Positions 1 through 7,916 of a DNA stretch of 57,730 bases are shown here, in pieces. Origin of the DNA: Treponema sp. (GTDB taxonomy: Bacteria > Spirochaetota > Spirochaetia > Treponematales > Breznakiellaceae). The notes beneath the pieces are model-generated. The model made no database searches. It was not told the DNA's origin and was given only the letters and a program-made list of their open reading frames with translations. Within the stretch, counting starts at the first letter, position 1; each line of letters opens with the position of its first letter. Both the position numbers and the translations under genes were made by a program. The stretch spans positions 1 to 57,730 of the forward strand of contig WRLP01000017.1 in NCBI GenBank assembly GCA_009777535.1. Reading direction: 5' to 3'.

Positions 1-3000
1 ATGCCCTGCTTCTGGAACTCGAAGACTTCGAAATAACTGTAAATTACAGTGATGGTACGAGTACGACTGTGGGCATAGGCGATTGTACCATCAGCGGCTT
101 TGATCCCGATGTCGAGGGTGAGCAGGAGATAACCGTAAGTTTTGGCGGTAAAAGCGTAAGTTTTGCGGTATACGTTTACTCCGCAGATAATTTTATTCCC
201 GTAGAAGGAATCAGCCTGAACAAAACTGCGGTAACAATAGAAGCCGGCGGTTCTGAAACTCTTGCTGCGGTTTTTGACCCCGAAGACGCTACAGAGAAGC
301 GTGTACGATGGGAGAGCGATAATCCCGCTCTTGCCGCTGTGAACGTTTATGGTGTTATCAATGTACCGGAAGACGCAGAAGAAGGCACAGCTACCATAAC
401 CGTAACAACTATCGACGGCGACTTTACAGCAGAGTGTGTTGTTACCGTAACAACAGACGGCGAACCCGTACAGAACCTTGAAAACCTGACAGTCGGCCTG
501 ACAGCCGGAGATGGCAAGGTAACACTTGCAGCGCAAGCGGCGGCGGCAGGTTTCGCTTTCTATTACAATAAGAGCGCCGCCTCTGTTACAGCACCGGCTT
601 ACGGAGATGCGATTACAACAATCCCCGACGCCGCCGAATATAATGCGGCAACAGATATTCCCGGCACAAACGGCACGGCGATTTATGTGCAAGTTTACAA
701 GGTAGAAACAACGGGTAATACCATTGTCGGCTTTGGGCAGGCAAACAGAATACCTACTGCAACACCAGACAATATAGCGCCGATACCTGGTAACAGCGGC
801 ACAATAACAACCGCAAGTGTTACGGACAATTCGCTGATCATCAATTGGACGAAGGCCACAGATGATGTATCCGCTACTTCTGCATTAAGATACTTTGTCT
901 ATCAAAAAACAAGCGCCTTTACCATGGTAAGCGGACTGCCCACAGACGGCACATTGTTGAATACAAGCGGCACACTGGATATTGCGACATTCAATGTCAG
1001 CAGCCTTTTGCCGGGCACAACCTATTTCTTTATCGTTGTGGTTGAGGACGAGGCAGGCAACAAGGCGGCGTACACGGCAAAAAGTGAGACAACTGCGGCG
1101 GCGCCGGTGCTGGAAAATCTGACAGTAAGCCTGACAGCCGGAGATGGCAAGGTAACACTTGCAGCGCAAACAGCGGCGACGGGTTTTGCTTTCTATTACA
1201 ATAAGAGCGCCGCTTCTGTTACCGCTCCGGCTTATGGCGCTGCGATAGCAACAATCACAGGGGCCACGGCTTATACCGCCGCAACGGACATAAGCGGAGC
1301 GAACGGCACGGCGATTTATGTACAGGTGTACAAGGTTGAAACAACGGGTAATACCATTGTCGGCTTTGGGCAGGCAAACAGGACGCCGGAAGCTGCCCCC
1401 GACACCACGCCACCTACACCCGGTAACAGCGGCACGATAACAACCGCAAGTGTTACAACAAACTCGCTGACCCTCAATTGGGCAAAGGCAACGGACGATA
1501 TAACGGCGCCTGCAAGCTTGTTGTATTTCGTCTACCAAAAAGACAGTGCTTTTACAATGAGCGGCGGCCTGCCTACAGACGGTACACTGCTTAACCCCAG
1601 CGGCACAGCCGATATTGCGACATTCAACGTCAGCGCCCTTTCGGCGGGCACAACATATTACTTCATCGTTGTAGTCGAAGATGAGGCGGGCAACAGGGCG
1701 GCGTATACGGCCAAAAGCGAGACAACAAATTCGGCGCTAACCTACGAAATCAGCGCTACAACCTTGACATCATTCGGCTCGCTTGCGGAGGGCTACACAC
1801 AGCCATCGGCGCAAACGGTAACTGTCACCAATACGGGCACAGACACTGTAACGCTGAATCAGCCGACGGCTGCGGACTATGACATCGGTACGCTGTCAAC
1901 CACCAGCCTGGCTGCCGGTGCGACGGCGACCTTCACCGTTCAGCCGAAAGCGGGTTTGGCGGAAGGAAATTACAATGAAACCATCAACATTACCGGCTCG
2001 AACGACGCTGAAACATCGGTTGATGCGGAGTTTACGGTATCGGCGGCGAAATCGTTGACCGTTGGAACGCAGATCGGAACAGTGAACGCAGGCACTGGCG
2101 GAGACGTAAATTTTGAAGTAACTACTGTGAGCATAGCGGCAGGAAGCTACCCTGCAAGTCTTGGTGGAGAGCCCGCCGGCGTGAGCGTGAAGAGCGATGT
2201 GGTGGTCGGGAGCGACGGCAAAGGGACGCTGACCCTGACGGTAAGCGATACCGTTGCCGGTGGCAACTATCCGCTAACAGTCTCCATAGACGGAGCTGCC
2301 CCGGCGGCCTTCGGCCTTGTAATTACCGATGTTGCCGTAACAGGCATTACGCTTACGCCCAACCCGCTGACAGTGGTACAGGGCGGAACCGCCAAGTTTA
2401 CGGTTGCGATAACTCCCTCTGACGCCACCGACAAGAGCGTAACATGGGAAACGGCAAGTACGAACATAACCATTGCCTCTGACGGCACTATAACAGGAGT
2501 AACCGCGATAACCGGCATTATTGTTACCGCCCGCTCGGTGTCGAATCCTACGGTAACAGGCAGCGCTTATGTAAATGTAGTATCCGTTGCCGACCAGTTT
2601 GAGAAAGACGGCATCTATTACAGTCTTATATCGAGCAGCAATGTGAGGGTAACCAATAAACAATACGGCGGCTCTGGGGATAACCGTAATACATACAGTG
2701 GCGCGGTTGTGGTGCCTGCAACGGTTGAATACGGAGGCATAACCTACAACGTAACAGAGGTGCACTGGGAAGCGTTTATGGAAACATACGGAACCAATGC
2801 GCTTACCTCTGTAACCCTGCCCAACAGCATTACCCAAATAGGCAACTATGCCTTTGCAAACTGCGGCGCCCTTACAACGCTTAACCTGCCGGAAGGGCTA
2901 TTATCCATAGGCGCATATGCTTTTTCCAGCTGCACAGACCTTGCATCGCTGCACCTGCCTGCAAGCCTGAACAGTATAAACTCCGCGAACCCGGTATTTG

Positions 3001-3431
3001 TTGCCTGCGAAAATCTGAGCATCACCGTTGCCTCGGGAAGCACAGTATTTAGCGTTGATGCAAGCGGCGTACTCTACGAAGCCACTGGCGGCAATCCGCA
3101 ATACTACCTTCGCTGGATACCCGAGAAGCTGACCGGTGCCTATACAATACCCGCCGGAGTGGTATCAATCGGAACACAGGCGACAGCCCGAAGCCAACTT
3201 ACGGAGATACGCATACCCGCAAGCGTTACAGCGATTAGTGGTAACAACTTCCAAGAATGCGCCAACCTTACGGATATATGGCTTAACTGGACTGTGCCGC
3301 CAACAGGCATAACGCCGTCATTCAGCGGTACTACGATAGGTAACATCACGCTGTATGTGCCTGCAGGAACGCTGGGTAACTACGCCGCGCACTCGCTGTG
3401 GCAAAACTTTACTACGGTGGAACAGCCGTAG
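1..3431 (+). CDS. Large Ig/FN3/BspA-type surface protein, 5' end outside window
   Basis: The frame is open from base 3, so the true start lies upstream; a GTG at 69 is only the first possible start seen. The visible part is about 1,140 residues. In order: a bacterial Ig-like module (Big_2 type, motif GISLNKTAVTIEAGG), two near-identical 211-residue blocks each holding two fibronectin-III-like domains (from about 480 and 1113), a choice-of-anchor-like segment, another Big_2 domain, and a C-terminal BspA-type leucine-rich region (LTSVTLPNSITQIGNYAF). Such proteins are secreted or surface-bound and probably act in adhesion or polymer binding; that role is inferred from domain type. No membrane anchor or sortase signal is visible at the C terminus. 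A GC-rich hairpin follows the stop. Confidence 0.85.
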   Translation, partial: ALLLELEDFEITVNYSDGTSTTVGIGDCTISGFDPDVEGEQEITVSFGGKSVSFAVYVYSADNFIPVEGISLNKTAVTIEAGGSETLAAVFDPEDATEKRVRWESDNPALAAVNVYGVINVPEDAEEGTATITVTTIDGDFTAECVVTVTTDGEPVQNLENLTVGLTAGDGKVTLAAQAAAAGFAFYYNKSAASVTAPAYGDAITTIPDAAEYNAATDIPGTNGTAIYVQVYKVETTGNTIVGFGQANRIPTATPDNIAPIPGNSGTITTASVTDNSLIINWTKATDDVSATSALRYFVYQKTSAFTMVSGLPTDGTLLNTSGTLDIATFNVSSLLPGTTYFFIVVVEDEAGNKAAYTAKSETTAAAPVLENLTVSLTAGDGKVTLAAQTAATGFAFYYNKSAASVTAPAYGAAIATITGATAYTAATDISGANGTAIYVQVYKVETTGNTIVGFGQANRTPEAAPDTTPPTPGNSGTITTASVTTNSLTLNWAKATDDITAPASLLYFVYQKDSAFTMSGGLPTDGTLLNPSGTADIATFNVSALSAGTTYYFIVVVEDEAGNRAAYTAKSETTNSALTYEISATTLTSFGSLAEGYTQPSAQTVTVTNTGTDTVTLNQPTAADYDIGTLSTTSLAAGATATFTVQPKAGLAEGNYNETINITGSNDAETSVDAEFTVSAAKSLTVGTQIGTVNAGTGGDVNFEVTTVSIAAGSYPASLGGEPAGVSVKSDVVVGSDGKGTLTLTVSDTVAGGNYPLTVSIDGAAPAAFGLVITDVAVTGITLTPNPLTVVQGGTAKFTVAITPSDATDKSVTWETASTNITIASDGTITGVTAITGIIVTARSVSNPTVTGSAYVNVVSVADQFEKDGIYYSLISSSNVRVTNKQYGGSGDNRNTYSGAVVVPATVEYGGITYNVTEVHWEAFMETYGTNALTSVTLPNSITQIGNYAFANCGALTTLNLPEGLLSIGAYAFSSCTDLASLHLPASLNSINSANPVFVACENLSITVASGSTVFSVDASGVLYEATGGNPQYYLRWIPEKLTGAYTIPAGVVSIGTQATARSQLTEIRIPASVTAISGNNFQECANLTDIWLNWTVPPTGITPSFSGTTIGNITLYVPAGTLGNYAAHSLWQNFTTVEQP
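480..1732 (+). repeat. Intragenic tandem duplication, period 633 bp
   Basis: Two copies of a 633-bp (211-codon) unit start near 480 and 1113. Both begin with the same block (cctgacagccggagatggc), and long stretches agree at DNA level. The period is a multiple of three, so recombination between copies would change the number of FN3 pairs without breaking the frame. Confidence 0.85.
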
Positions 3432-3447
3432 CAGGGAGCAAAGGTAG

Positions 3448-3480
3448 GGGCGCTGGCTTTGAGGGCGGCGCCCTTGCTTT
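3448..3480 (+). terminator. Possible rho-independent terminator after the surface protein
   Basis: GGGCGC at 3448-3453 pairs with GCGCCC at 3468-3473 around a 14-base loop and is followed by TTGCTTTT. The T-tract is interrupted, so strength is uncertain. Confidence 0.5.
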
Positions 3481-3557
3481 TGAGCAGGGAGCAAATAGCA
3501 GGGAGCAATGAGCAGGGAGCAATTAGCAATGAGCAGGGAGCAAAGAGCAGGGAGCAC
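3480..3557. repeat. Degenerate heptanucleotide repeat array, left of ATPase gene
   Basis: About eleven units of a 7-bp repeat of the form (g/t)AGCA(a/g)(g/t/a), such as gagcagg, gagcaat and tagcaat. A matching array lies on the other side of the neighbouring ATPase gene. In some frames it reads as a fake heptad peptide (CSLLIAN-like), which is not a real protein. Confidence 0.8.
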
Positions 3558-3560
3558 CTC

Positions 3561-3604
3561 TATAGACCAAACTCTTGACTAATCACAACTTTGGTCTATA
3601 TAAT
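3561..3604 (+). promoter_or_regulatory. Promoter of the AAA ATPase with an overlapping perfect inverted repeat
   Basis: A -35 box TTGACT (3575-3580) and a perfect -10 box TATAAT (3599-3604) are 18 bp apart. An 11-bp perfect inverted repeat, TATAGACCAAA (3561-3571) and TTTGGTCTATA (3590-3600), encloses the -35 and reaches into the -10. That is the layout of a repressor operator. The start codon at 3612 is only 7 nt past the -10, so the transcript is probably leaderless. Confidence 0.7.
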
Positions 3605-3611
3605 GGGGTAT

Positions 3612-4817
3612 ATGGAACGGATAGAACGAAAGGACTATATAGAGACCCTCATCTCATTAAAAGATAAAAACCTGATAAAAGTCCTAACCGGCGTACGAAG
3701 AAGCGGAAAATCGACCGTCCTTGAGATGTTTTGCGATTATTTACGGGAAAATAATGTTGGTGAAGACAACATAGTTTTTTTGAACATGGAAGCCATGGAG
3801 AACAGCAAGTGGCTGCATGATTACGAAGGTCTCTATTACCATATAATTAGCCAATTAAACATATCTTTGCCCTGCTATGTATTCCTGGACGAAGTGCAGC
3901 AGATAAAAAATTTTGAACGGCTTATAGACGCTCTTTATGTAAAACATAACATTGATGTATACATAACCGGTTCAAATGCCTGGCTTCTTTCAAGCGAATT
4001 GGGGACCTTGCTTACCGGCCGCTACATTACCATTCATATACAGCCATTTTCCTTTAAGGAATTCCTCAAGACGCAAATAGATATATCCCGTACCGATTTA
4101 CTATTTACCAGGTATATGGACAATGGCGGATTACCTGGACTTTTTGGTTTGCCGGAAAGCTCTGTCAGGGATTATATTCAGGAAGTTATCAACAATATTA
4201 TTCAAAAAGATGTGCTTGTGCGAAATAAATGGCAGAATGAAGAGCATTTTTATAAAACCACTGTCTTTCTCTTTGATTCCATTGGATCAATAATTTCCCC
4301 AAAGAAAATTACCAATACACTTAAAACAATCAATAAACTGTCTATTTCGCATAACACAGTTGATAACTATATAAACGCTTTGGTAGAATCTTTTTTATTC
4401 TACAAGGTTAAGCGTTATGATTTAAAAGGCAAAGGGTTTTTGCAAACCCAGGAAAAATACTATGTGGTTGATTTAGGGTTCAAAAAACATTTTCTCGGTC
4501 AAAAAAGCCATCCGGACTTGGGACATGATCTGGAAAATATAGTTTATCTTGAATTGCTTAGACGCGGCTGCCAGGTAAATATAGGTAAAGCTGATAATTC
4601 AGAAATTGATTTTGTCGTAAAAAAAACAAATGGTGAACAGGAATATATTCAGGTAGCCTGGACTACAAAAGAGCAAAGTACCTTTGAAAGGGAAATACGC
4701 CCATTTGAATTGGTTAAAGATTTTTATCGAAGAACATTAATTACCACTGATGTTGAACCTGCGATTACTCATAAGGGCATTCAAAAGGTCAATATTATAG
4801 ATTGGTTATTAGGGTGA
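3612..4817 (+). CDS. AAA ATPase of the DUF4143 family
   Basis: A 401-residue ATPase. The N-terminal half is an AAA_14-type P-loop domain with Walker A GVRRSGKST near residue 28, Walker B YVFLDEVQQ near residue 90 and a sensor-like ITGSNA. The C-terminal half is a DUF4143 domain of the kind with a PD-(D/E)XK-like core (ENIVYLELLRRG, then EIDFVVKK and IQVAW). Family members are common in gut bacteria, often in many copies; their cellular role is not established. The TTG at 3591 lies inside the promoter, so ATG 3612 (MERIERKDY) is preferred; ATG 3603 overlaps the -10. The gene stands alone between two heptanucleotide arrays and has its own promoter and terminator. Confidence 0.85.
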   Translation: MERIERKDYIETLISLKDKNLIKVLTGVRRSGKSTVLEMFCDYLRENNVGEDNIVFLNMEAMENSKWLHDYEGLYYHIISQLNISLPCYVFLDEVQQIKNFERLIDALYVKHNIDVYITGSNAWLLSSELGTLLTGRYITIHIQPFSFKEFLKTQIDISRTDLLFTRYMDNGGLPGLFGLPESSVRDYIQEVINNIIQKDVLVRNKWQNEEHFYKTTVFLFDSIGSIISPKKITNTLKTINKLSISHNTVDNYINALVESFLFYKVKRYDLKGKGFLQTQEKYYVVDLGFKKHFLGQKSHPDLGHDLENIVYLELLRRGCQVNIGKADNSEIDFVVKKTNGEQEYIQVAWTTKEQSTFEREIRPFELVKDFYRRTLITTDVEPAITHKGIQKVNIIDWLLG

Positions 4818-4823
4818 CAGACA

Positions 4824-4889
4824 ATTAGCAGGTAGCAATGAGCAAAGAGCAATTAGCAAATAGCAAGGAGCAATTAGCAAATAGCAAAG
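4824..4889. repeat. Degenerate heptanucleotide repeat array, right of ATPase gene
   Basis: About nine units of the same 7-bp family as the array at 3480-3557 (agcaatt, agcaaat, agcaagg), in the same orientation. Together they bracket the ATPase gene. Confidence 0.8.
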
Positions 4890-4898
4890 GGAGAAAAG

Positions 4899-4923
4899 AG
4901 GCGTTCTGAGGGGCGCCTTTTTT
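4899..4923 (+). terminator. Rho-independent terminator of the ATPase gene
   Basis: AGGCGTTC (4899-4906) pairs with GGGCGCCT (4911-4918), with two G-T wobbles and a TGAG loop, followed by six Ts. This is a canonical plus-strand terminator. Confidence 0.8.
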
Positions 4924-4967
4924 ATACAATTACCGCACTAATGAGTTTGTTCAGGCTTATTCTGTTA

Positions 4968-5930
4968 TCACGCAGGCGAAGGTAATTTTTCTGCGGCAAA
5001 TATTGCGAGAATGTAGCGATCCATCAGTATGTCTCCCAGAGCGGCTGCCGGGGAGCGCAGCAGAATGTCGTAATCTGCGGTAAGTGCAAGGCATGCATCT
5101 GCGGCTGCAATGTTGTAGCGGCGCCCTGCTGCCGCATAATCGTCCCTGGCTTTTGGGGACGAAAGGCCGATTTTTTTTAATTCGTAAAAATTTGTTTCAC
5201 CTTTTTCCAGCAGCGCAAGATAATCGCCCAGCTTTCGGAAGCTGCGGGCAAGACCGGCAAGAATGTTATCGGCTCTTTCGTTTGCGGCAAGCATGGCATG
5301 CAGCGATTCCAGCGCTTTGGAAAGGTTCCCGGCGGCAATGTGTGAAAATAATGTAAAAACAGATTCTTCCCTGTTATGGGAAAGCCATTTTTCTATGTCC
5401 ACCGCCGTTACCGGTTTGTCTTTTGGCAGAAAACAGATGAGCCTTGAACATTCCCGCCCCAGGGCTTCGGTGTTGTTTTCAACCATTTCCAGAATTGTAT
5501 CTATGCCGCTTAAATCAATGTTAAAACCTTTCTGTTTAAAAAAAGTACGCAGCCACTCCTTCTTTTCCCGCTCGAAAAGCTCATAAAAAACCTGCCTGTT
5601 TTCTTTTGGAACTGCATCGTCAAAACCGGATGCAAGTTTTATCTCGTCGGAGAGCAGAACCACAGCGGTTCCTTCTTCCGCTTTTTTTATGCAGGAAACA
5701 AGACGCTCGATCTCCTTTTCATTTTTAATTTGTTCTGCATTTTTTACTATAACGAGCCTGGAATCGGCAAAAAGGCTGTCGTTAAATATTGTATCAATAA
5801 TTGCGCCTGCGGGGGTTTCCCCGGCGTAAAAAACAGTTTCTTCCGCATTAACCAGTTTTTTCCTGACGGCGTCGAGGGCTTCCTGCTTTTTTCCAAGCTC
5901 CGGGCCGAGAAATATATAAGCGCAGGCCAT
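4968..5930 (-). CDS. holA: DNA polymerase III subunit delta
   Basis: A 320-residue HolA, the clamp-loader subunit that opens the beta sliding clamp. The N-terminal P-loop-like fold is seen as YIFLGPELGKKQEALDAV, and the typical FADSRLVIVKNAEQIK segment follows. The middle holds the ENNTEALGRECSRL helix and the C terminus the collar domain (LAGLARSFRKLGDYL). It starts inside the lexA stop (TAATG, 1-nt overlap), so it is translationally coupled as last gene of the hprK-to-holA operon. Length matches the family. Confidence 0.92.
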   Translation of the reverse strand: MACAYIFLGPELGKKQEALDAVRKKLVNAEETVFYAGETPAGAIIDTIFNDSLFADSRLVIVKNAEQIKNEKEIERLVSCIKKAEEGTAVVLLSDEIKLASGFDDAVPKENRQVFYELFEREKKEWLRTFFKQKGFNIDLSGIDTILEMVENNTEALGRECSRLICFLPKDKPVTAVDIEKWLSHNREESVFTLFSHIAAGNLSKALESLHAMLAANERADNILAGLARSFRKLGDYLALLEKGETNFYELKKIGLSSPKARDDYAAAGRRYNIAAADACLALTADYDILLRSPAAALGDILMDRYILAIFAAEKLPSPA

Positions 5931-6538
5931 TATCTGTATGTGCGGATTACATGGGCCAGGCGCCCGAGAATTTTTACATCCTGGCAGTAAATGGGTTTAT
6001 GCGCCGGATTTTCCGCCTGGAGTTTTATCCTTGTGCTCTCTTTAAAAAAACGCTTCAGGGTTGCCGCTTCGTCAATTACTGCCACCACAATTTCCCCGTT
6101 GCGGACAACGTTCTGTTTTTCAATAATTGCCGTGTCGCCTTCCAGAATTCCGGCATCTATCATGGAATCGCCCCTTACATTCAGGGCAAAGTATTTCTTG
6201 CTTTTTTTCAGCATTGAACGATGCATTGTTATATAACCGTCGAAATTTTCTTCGGCAAGAATGGGCATTCCGGCGGCTACGGTTCCCAGGATTGGTATTT
6301 CTATATGCACGGCTGTATCATCATTGCCGCCGCGGGTTAATTCCATGGTACGGGGCCTTTTATCAGTCTGTTTAAGGAAACCCTTCCGTTTTAGGGCTGT
6401 TATGTGATCATGCGCGCCTTTGACAGACATGGAAAAATATTCCGCAATGTCCCGAATGGCGGGAGAATATGAGTTTCTTTTGATGTATCCGGTGATGAAG
6501 GAAAGAATTTCTTTTTGGCGTTCCGTCAAATCTTTCAT
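5930..6538 (-). CDS. lexA: LexA repressor
   Basis: A 202-residue SOS repressor. The N-terminal winged helix (residues 1-65, TERQKEILSFI and SPAIRDIAEYFSMS) is followed by the S24 self-cleavage domain. The scissile Ala-Gly is at 89-90 (GTVAAGMP), the catalytic Ser is S125 (RGDSMIDAG) and the Lys is K162 (ATLKRFF), so it should be cleavable. It overlaps the upstream response regulator by 4 nt (ATGA) and holA by 1 nt. No separate promoter is visible, so lexA appears to be read from an operon with PTS and two-component genes, which is unusual for an autoregulated repressor. Confidence 0.93.
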   Translation of the reverse strand: MKDLTERQKEILSFITGYIKRNSYSPAIRDIAEYFSMSVKGAHDHITALKRKGFLKQTDKRPRTMELTRGGNDDTAVHIEIPILGTVAAGMPILAEENFDGYITMHRSMLKKSKKYFALNVRGDSMIDAGILEGDTAIIEKQNVVRNGEIVVAVIDEAATLKRFFKESTRIKLQAENPAHKPIYCQDVKILGRLAHVIRTYR

Positions 6539-7914
6539 CTCTCTTCCTTTACATTTGCCGCTGTAATATTGTGTTTCCTGAGTTTACCGTGAAGGTTACT
6601 GGGATATATTCCGATAGCCTCCGCAGTCCTGGATATTATACCATTGTTTTTGGAAAGATGGAACTCCAAATAATACTTTTCAAAGCCATCTCTGGCTTCG
6701 TTGTATCCCTTGTCTAAAATCCTTTCCGGCAGGGTTTTTGTTCCGCCCCATTGCGGTTTTTCATTTTTTTTATCAAGAAGCCCCTTCAGCGCATCGCTTG
6801 AAAGGCTGTTTCCCGTGTGCATTACGGCGATTCTTTCCGCAAGGTTTTTAAGCTCCCTTACATTCCCCGGCCACCCATAGGCAGTCAGAAATTCCATCGC
6901 CCCCGGCTCGGGTTCCGGCTCTATGCCCTGCATTTTCAGGAAATGAAACAGCAGAAGCGGGATATCTTCCGGCCTTTCACGCAGGGGCGGGACATGAATG
7001 GGGATAACATTCAGTCTAAAAAAGAGATCCCGCCTGAACCGGCTCTCTGCGCATGCCTTTTCCAGATTTTGATTGGTAGCGGCGACAATGCGTACATCAG
7101 TTTCGATGGTCTTTTCTCCTCCGATGCGCTCTATTTTCTGCTCCTGAATGACCCGCAGCACTTTTGCCTGGGCGGAAAGGCTCATGTCGCCGATTTCATC
7201 AAGAAACAGGGTCCCGCCGTGGGCTATTTCAAAACGCCCCCTGCGGCTGGAAACCGCATCTGTAAAAGCTCCCTTCTCGTGGCCGAAAAGCTCGCTTTCT
7301 ATAAGGTTTTCCGGTATTGCCGCGCAATTCACTTCCACAAAGGGGCCCTCGGCCCGTGATGATCCAAGGTGTATCGCTTTAGCGATTACTTCCTTTCCCG
7401 CGCCGTTTTCACCAGTTATCAGAATCCGCGCGTCGCTGTTTGCCGCCTGTTTTACCAGTCCCCTGATATTGCTGATGGCGGCGCTTTCCCCGATTATTTC
7501 TTCACGAACCAGATAATTGCTTCTTTTTAGATTGCGGTTTTCTTCACGAAGTTTTTTCAGGGCAAGGGCATTGCGGCACATTGTAAGAACCTTGTCCAGC
7601 GACAACGGCTTTTCCAGAAAATCAAACGCGCCGTTCTTAATCGCCCTTACAGCCATGTCAACATTTGCATGACCGGAGATCATCACAATTTCCGCCGACG
7701 GCCAGTCCCTGCGGATTCGTTCCAGTGCTTCCATGCCTCCCAGCCTGGGCAGCAGCACATCGAGAAAAATCAGATCTATGGTTTCCTGGCTTAATACGTC
7801 CAGACCGGCCACTGCGTCTTCAGCGGTAAAAACAGTGTATTTTTCATCTTCAAGAATTGATGCAAGAGTCAGCCTGATGCCAGGTTCGTCGTCGATGATT
7901 AGAATCGCCGCCAT
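6535..7914 (-). CDS. Sigma-54-type response regulator, NtrX/NtrC family
   Basis: 459 residues in three domains. The receiver has acidic residues D8 and D9, phosphoacceptor D52 (IFLDVLLP) and switch K102. The AAA+ domain has Walker A GENGAGKE near 172, Walker B GTLFLDEIGDMS and the arginine-finger region FRRDLFFRLNV. A Fis-type helix-turn-helix closes the protein. The sigma-54 contact loop reads GAFTDA instead of GAFTGA, which may alter or remove sigma-54 contact. It lies directly after its sensor kinase gene (2-nt gap) and overlaps lexA by 4 nt. The NtrX assignment rests on pairing with an NtrY-like kinase. Confidence 0.88.
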   Translation of the reverse strand: MAAILIIDDEPGIRLTLASILEDEKYTVFTAEDAVAGLDVLSQETIDLIFLDVLLPRLGGMEALERIRRDWPSAEIVMISGHANVDMAVRAIKNGAFDFLEKPLSLDKVLTMCRNALALKKLREENRNLKRSNYLVREEIIGESAAISNIRGLVKQAANSDARILITGENGAGKEVIAKAIHLGSSRAEGPFVEVNCAAIPENLIESELFGHEKGAFTDAVSSRRGRFEIAHGGTLFLDEIGDMSLSAQAKVLRVIQEQKIERIGGEKTIETDVRIVAATNQNLEKACAESRFRRDLFFRLNVIPIHVPPLRERPEDIPLLLFHFLKMQGIEPEPEPGAMEFLTAYGWPGNVRELKNLAERIAVMHTGNSLSSDALKGLLDKKNEKPQWGGTKTLPERILDKGYNEARDGFEKYYLEFHLSKNNGIISRTAEAIGIYPSNLHGKLRKHNITAANVKEER

Positions 7915-7916
7915 TG

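Noticed and set aside
885-3349. Several long ORFs antisense to the large surface protein
   Set aside because: They are shadows of a GC-biased repetitive gene, lack ribosome sites and read as low-complexity Cys/Arg-rich sequence.
3318-3557. Minus-strand ORF with CSLLIAN-like heptads
   Set aside because: It is a translation of the 7-bp DNA repeat, not a gene.
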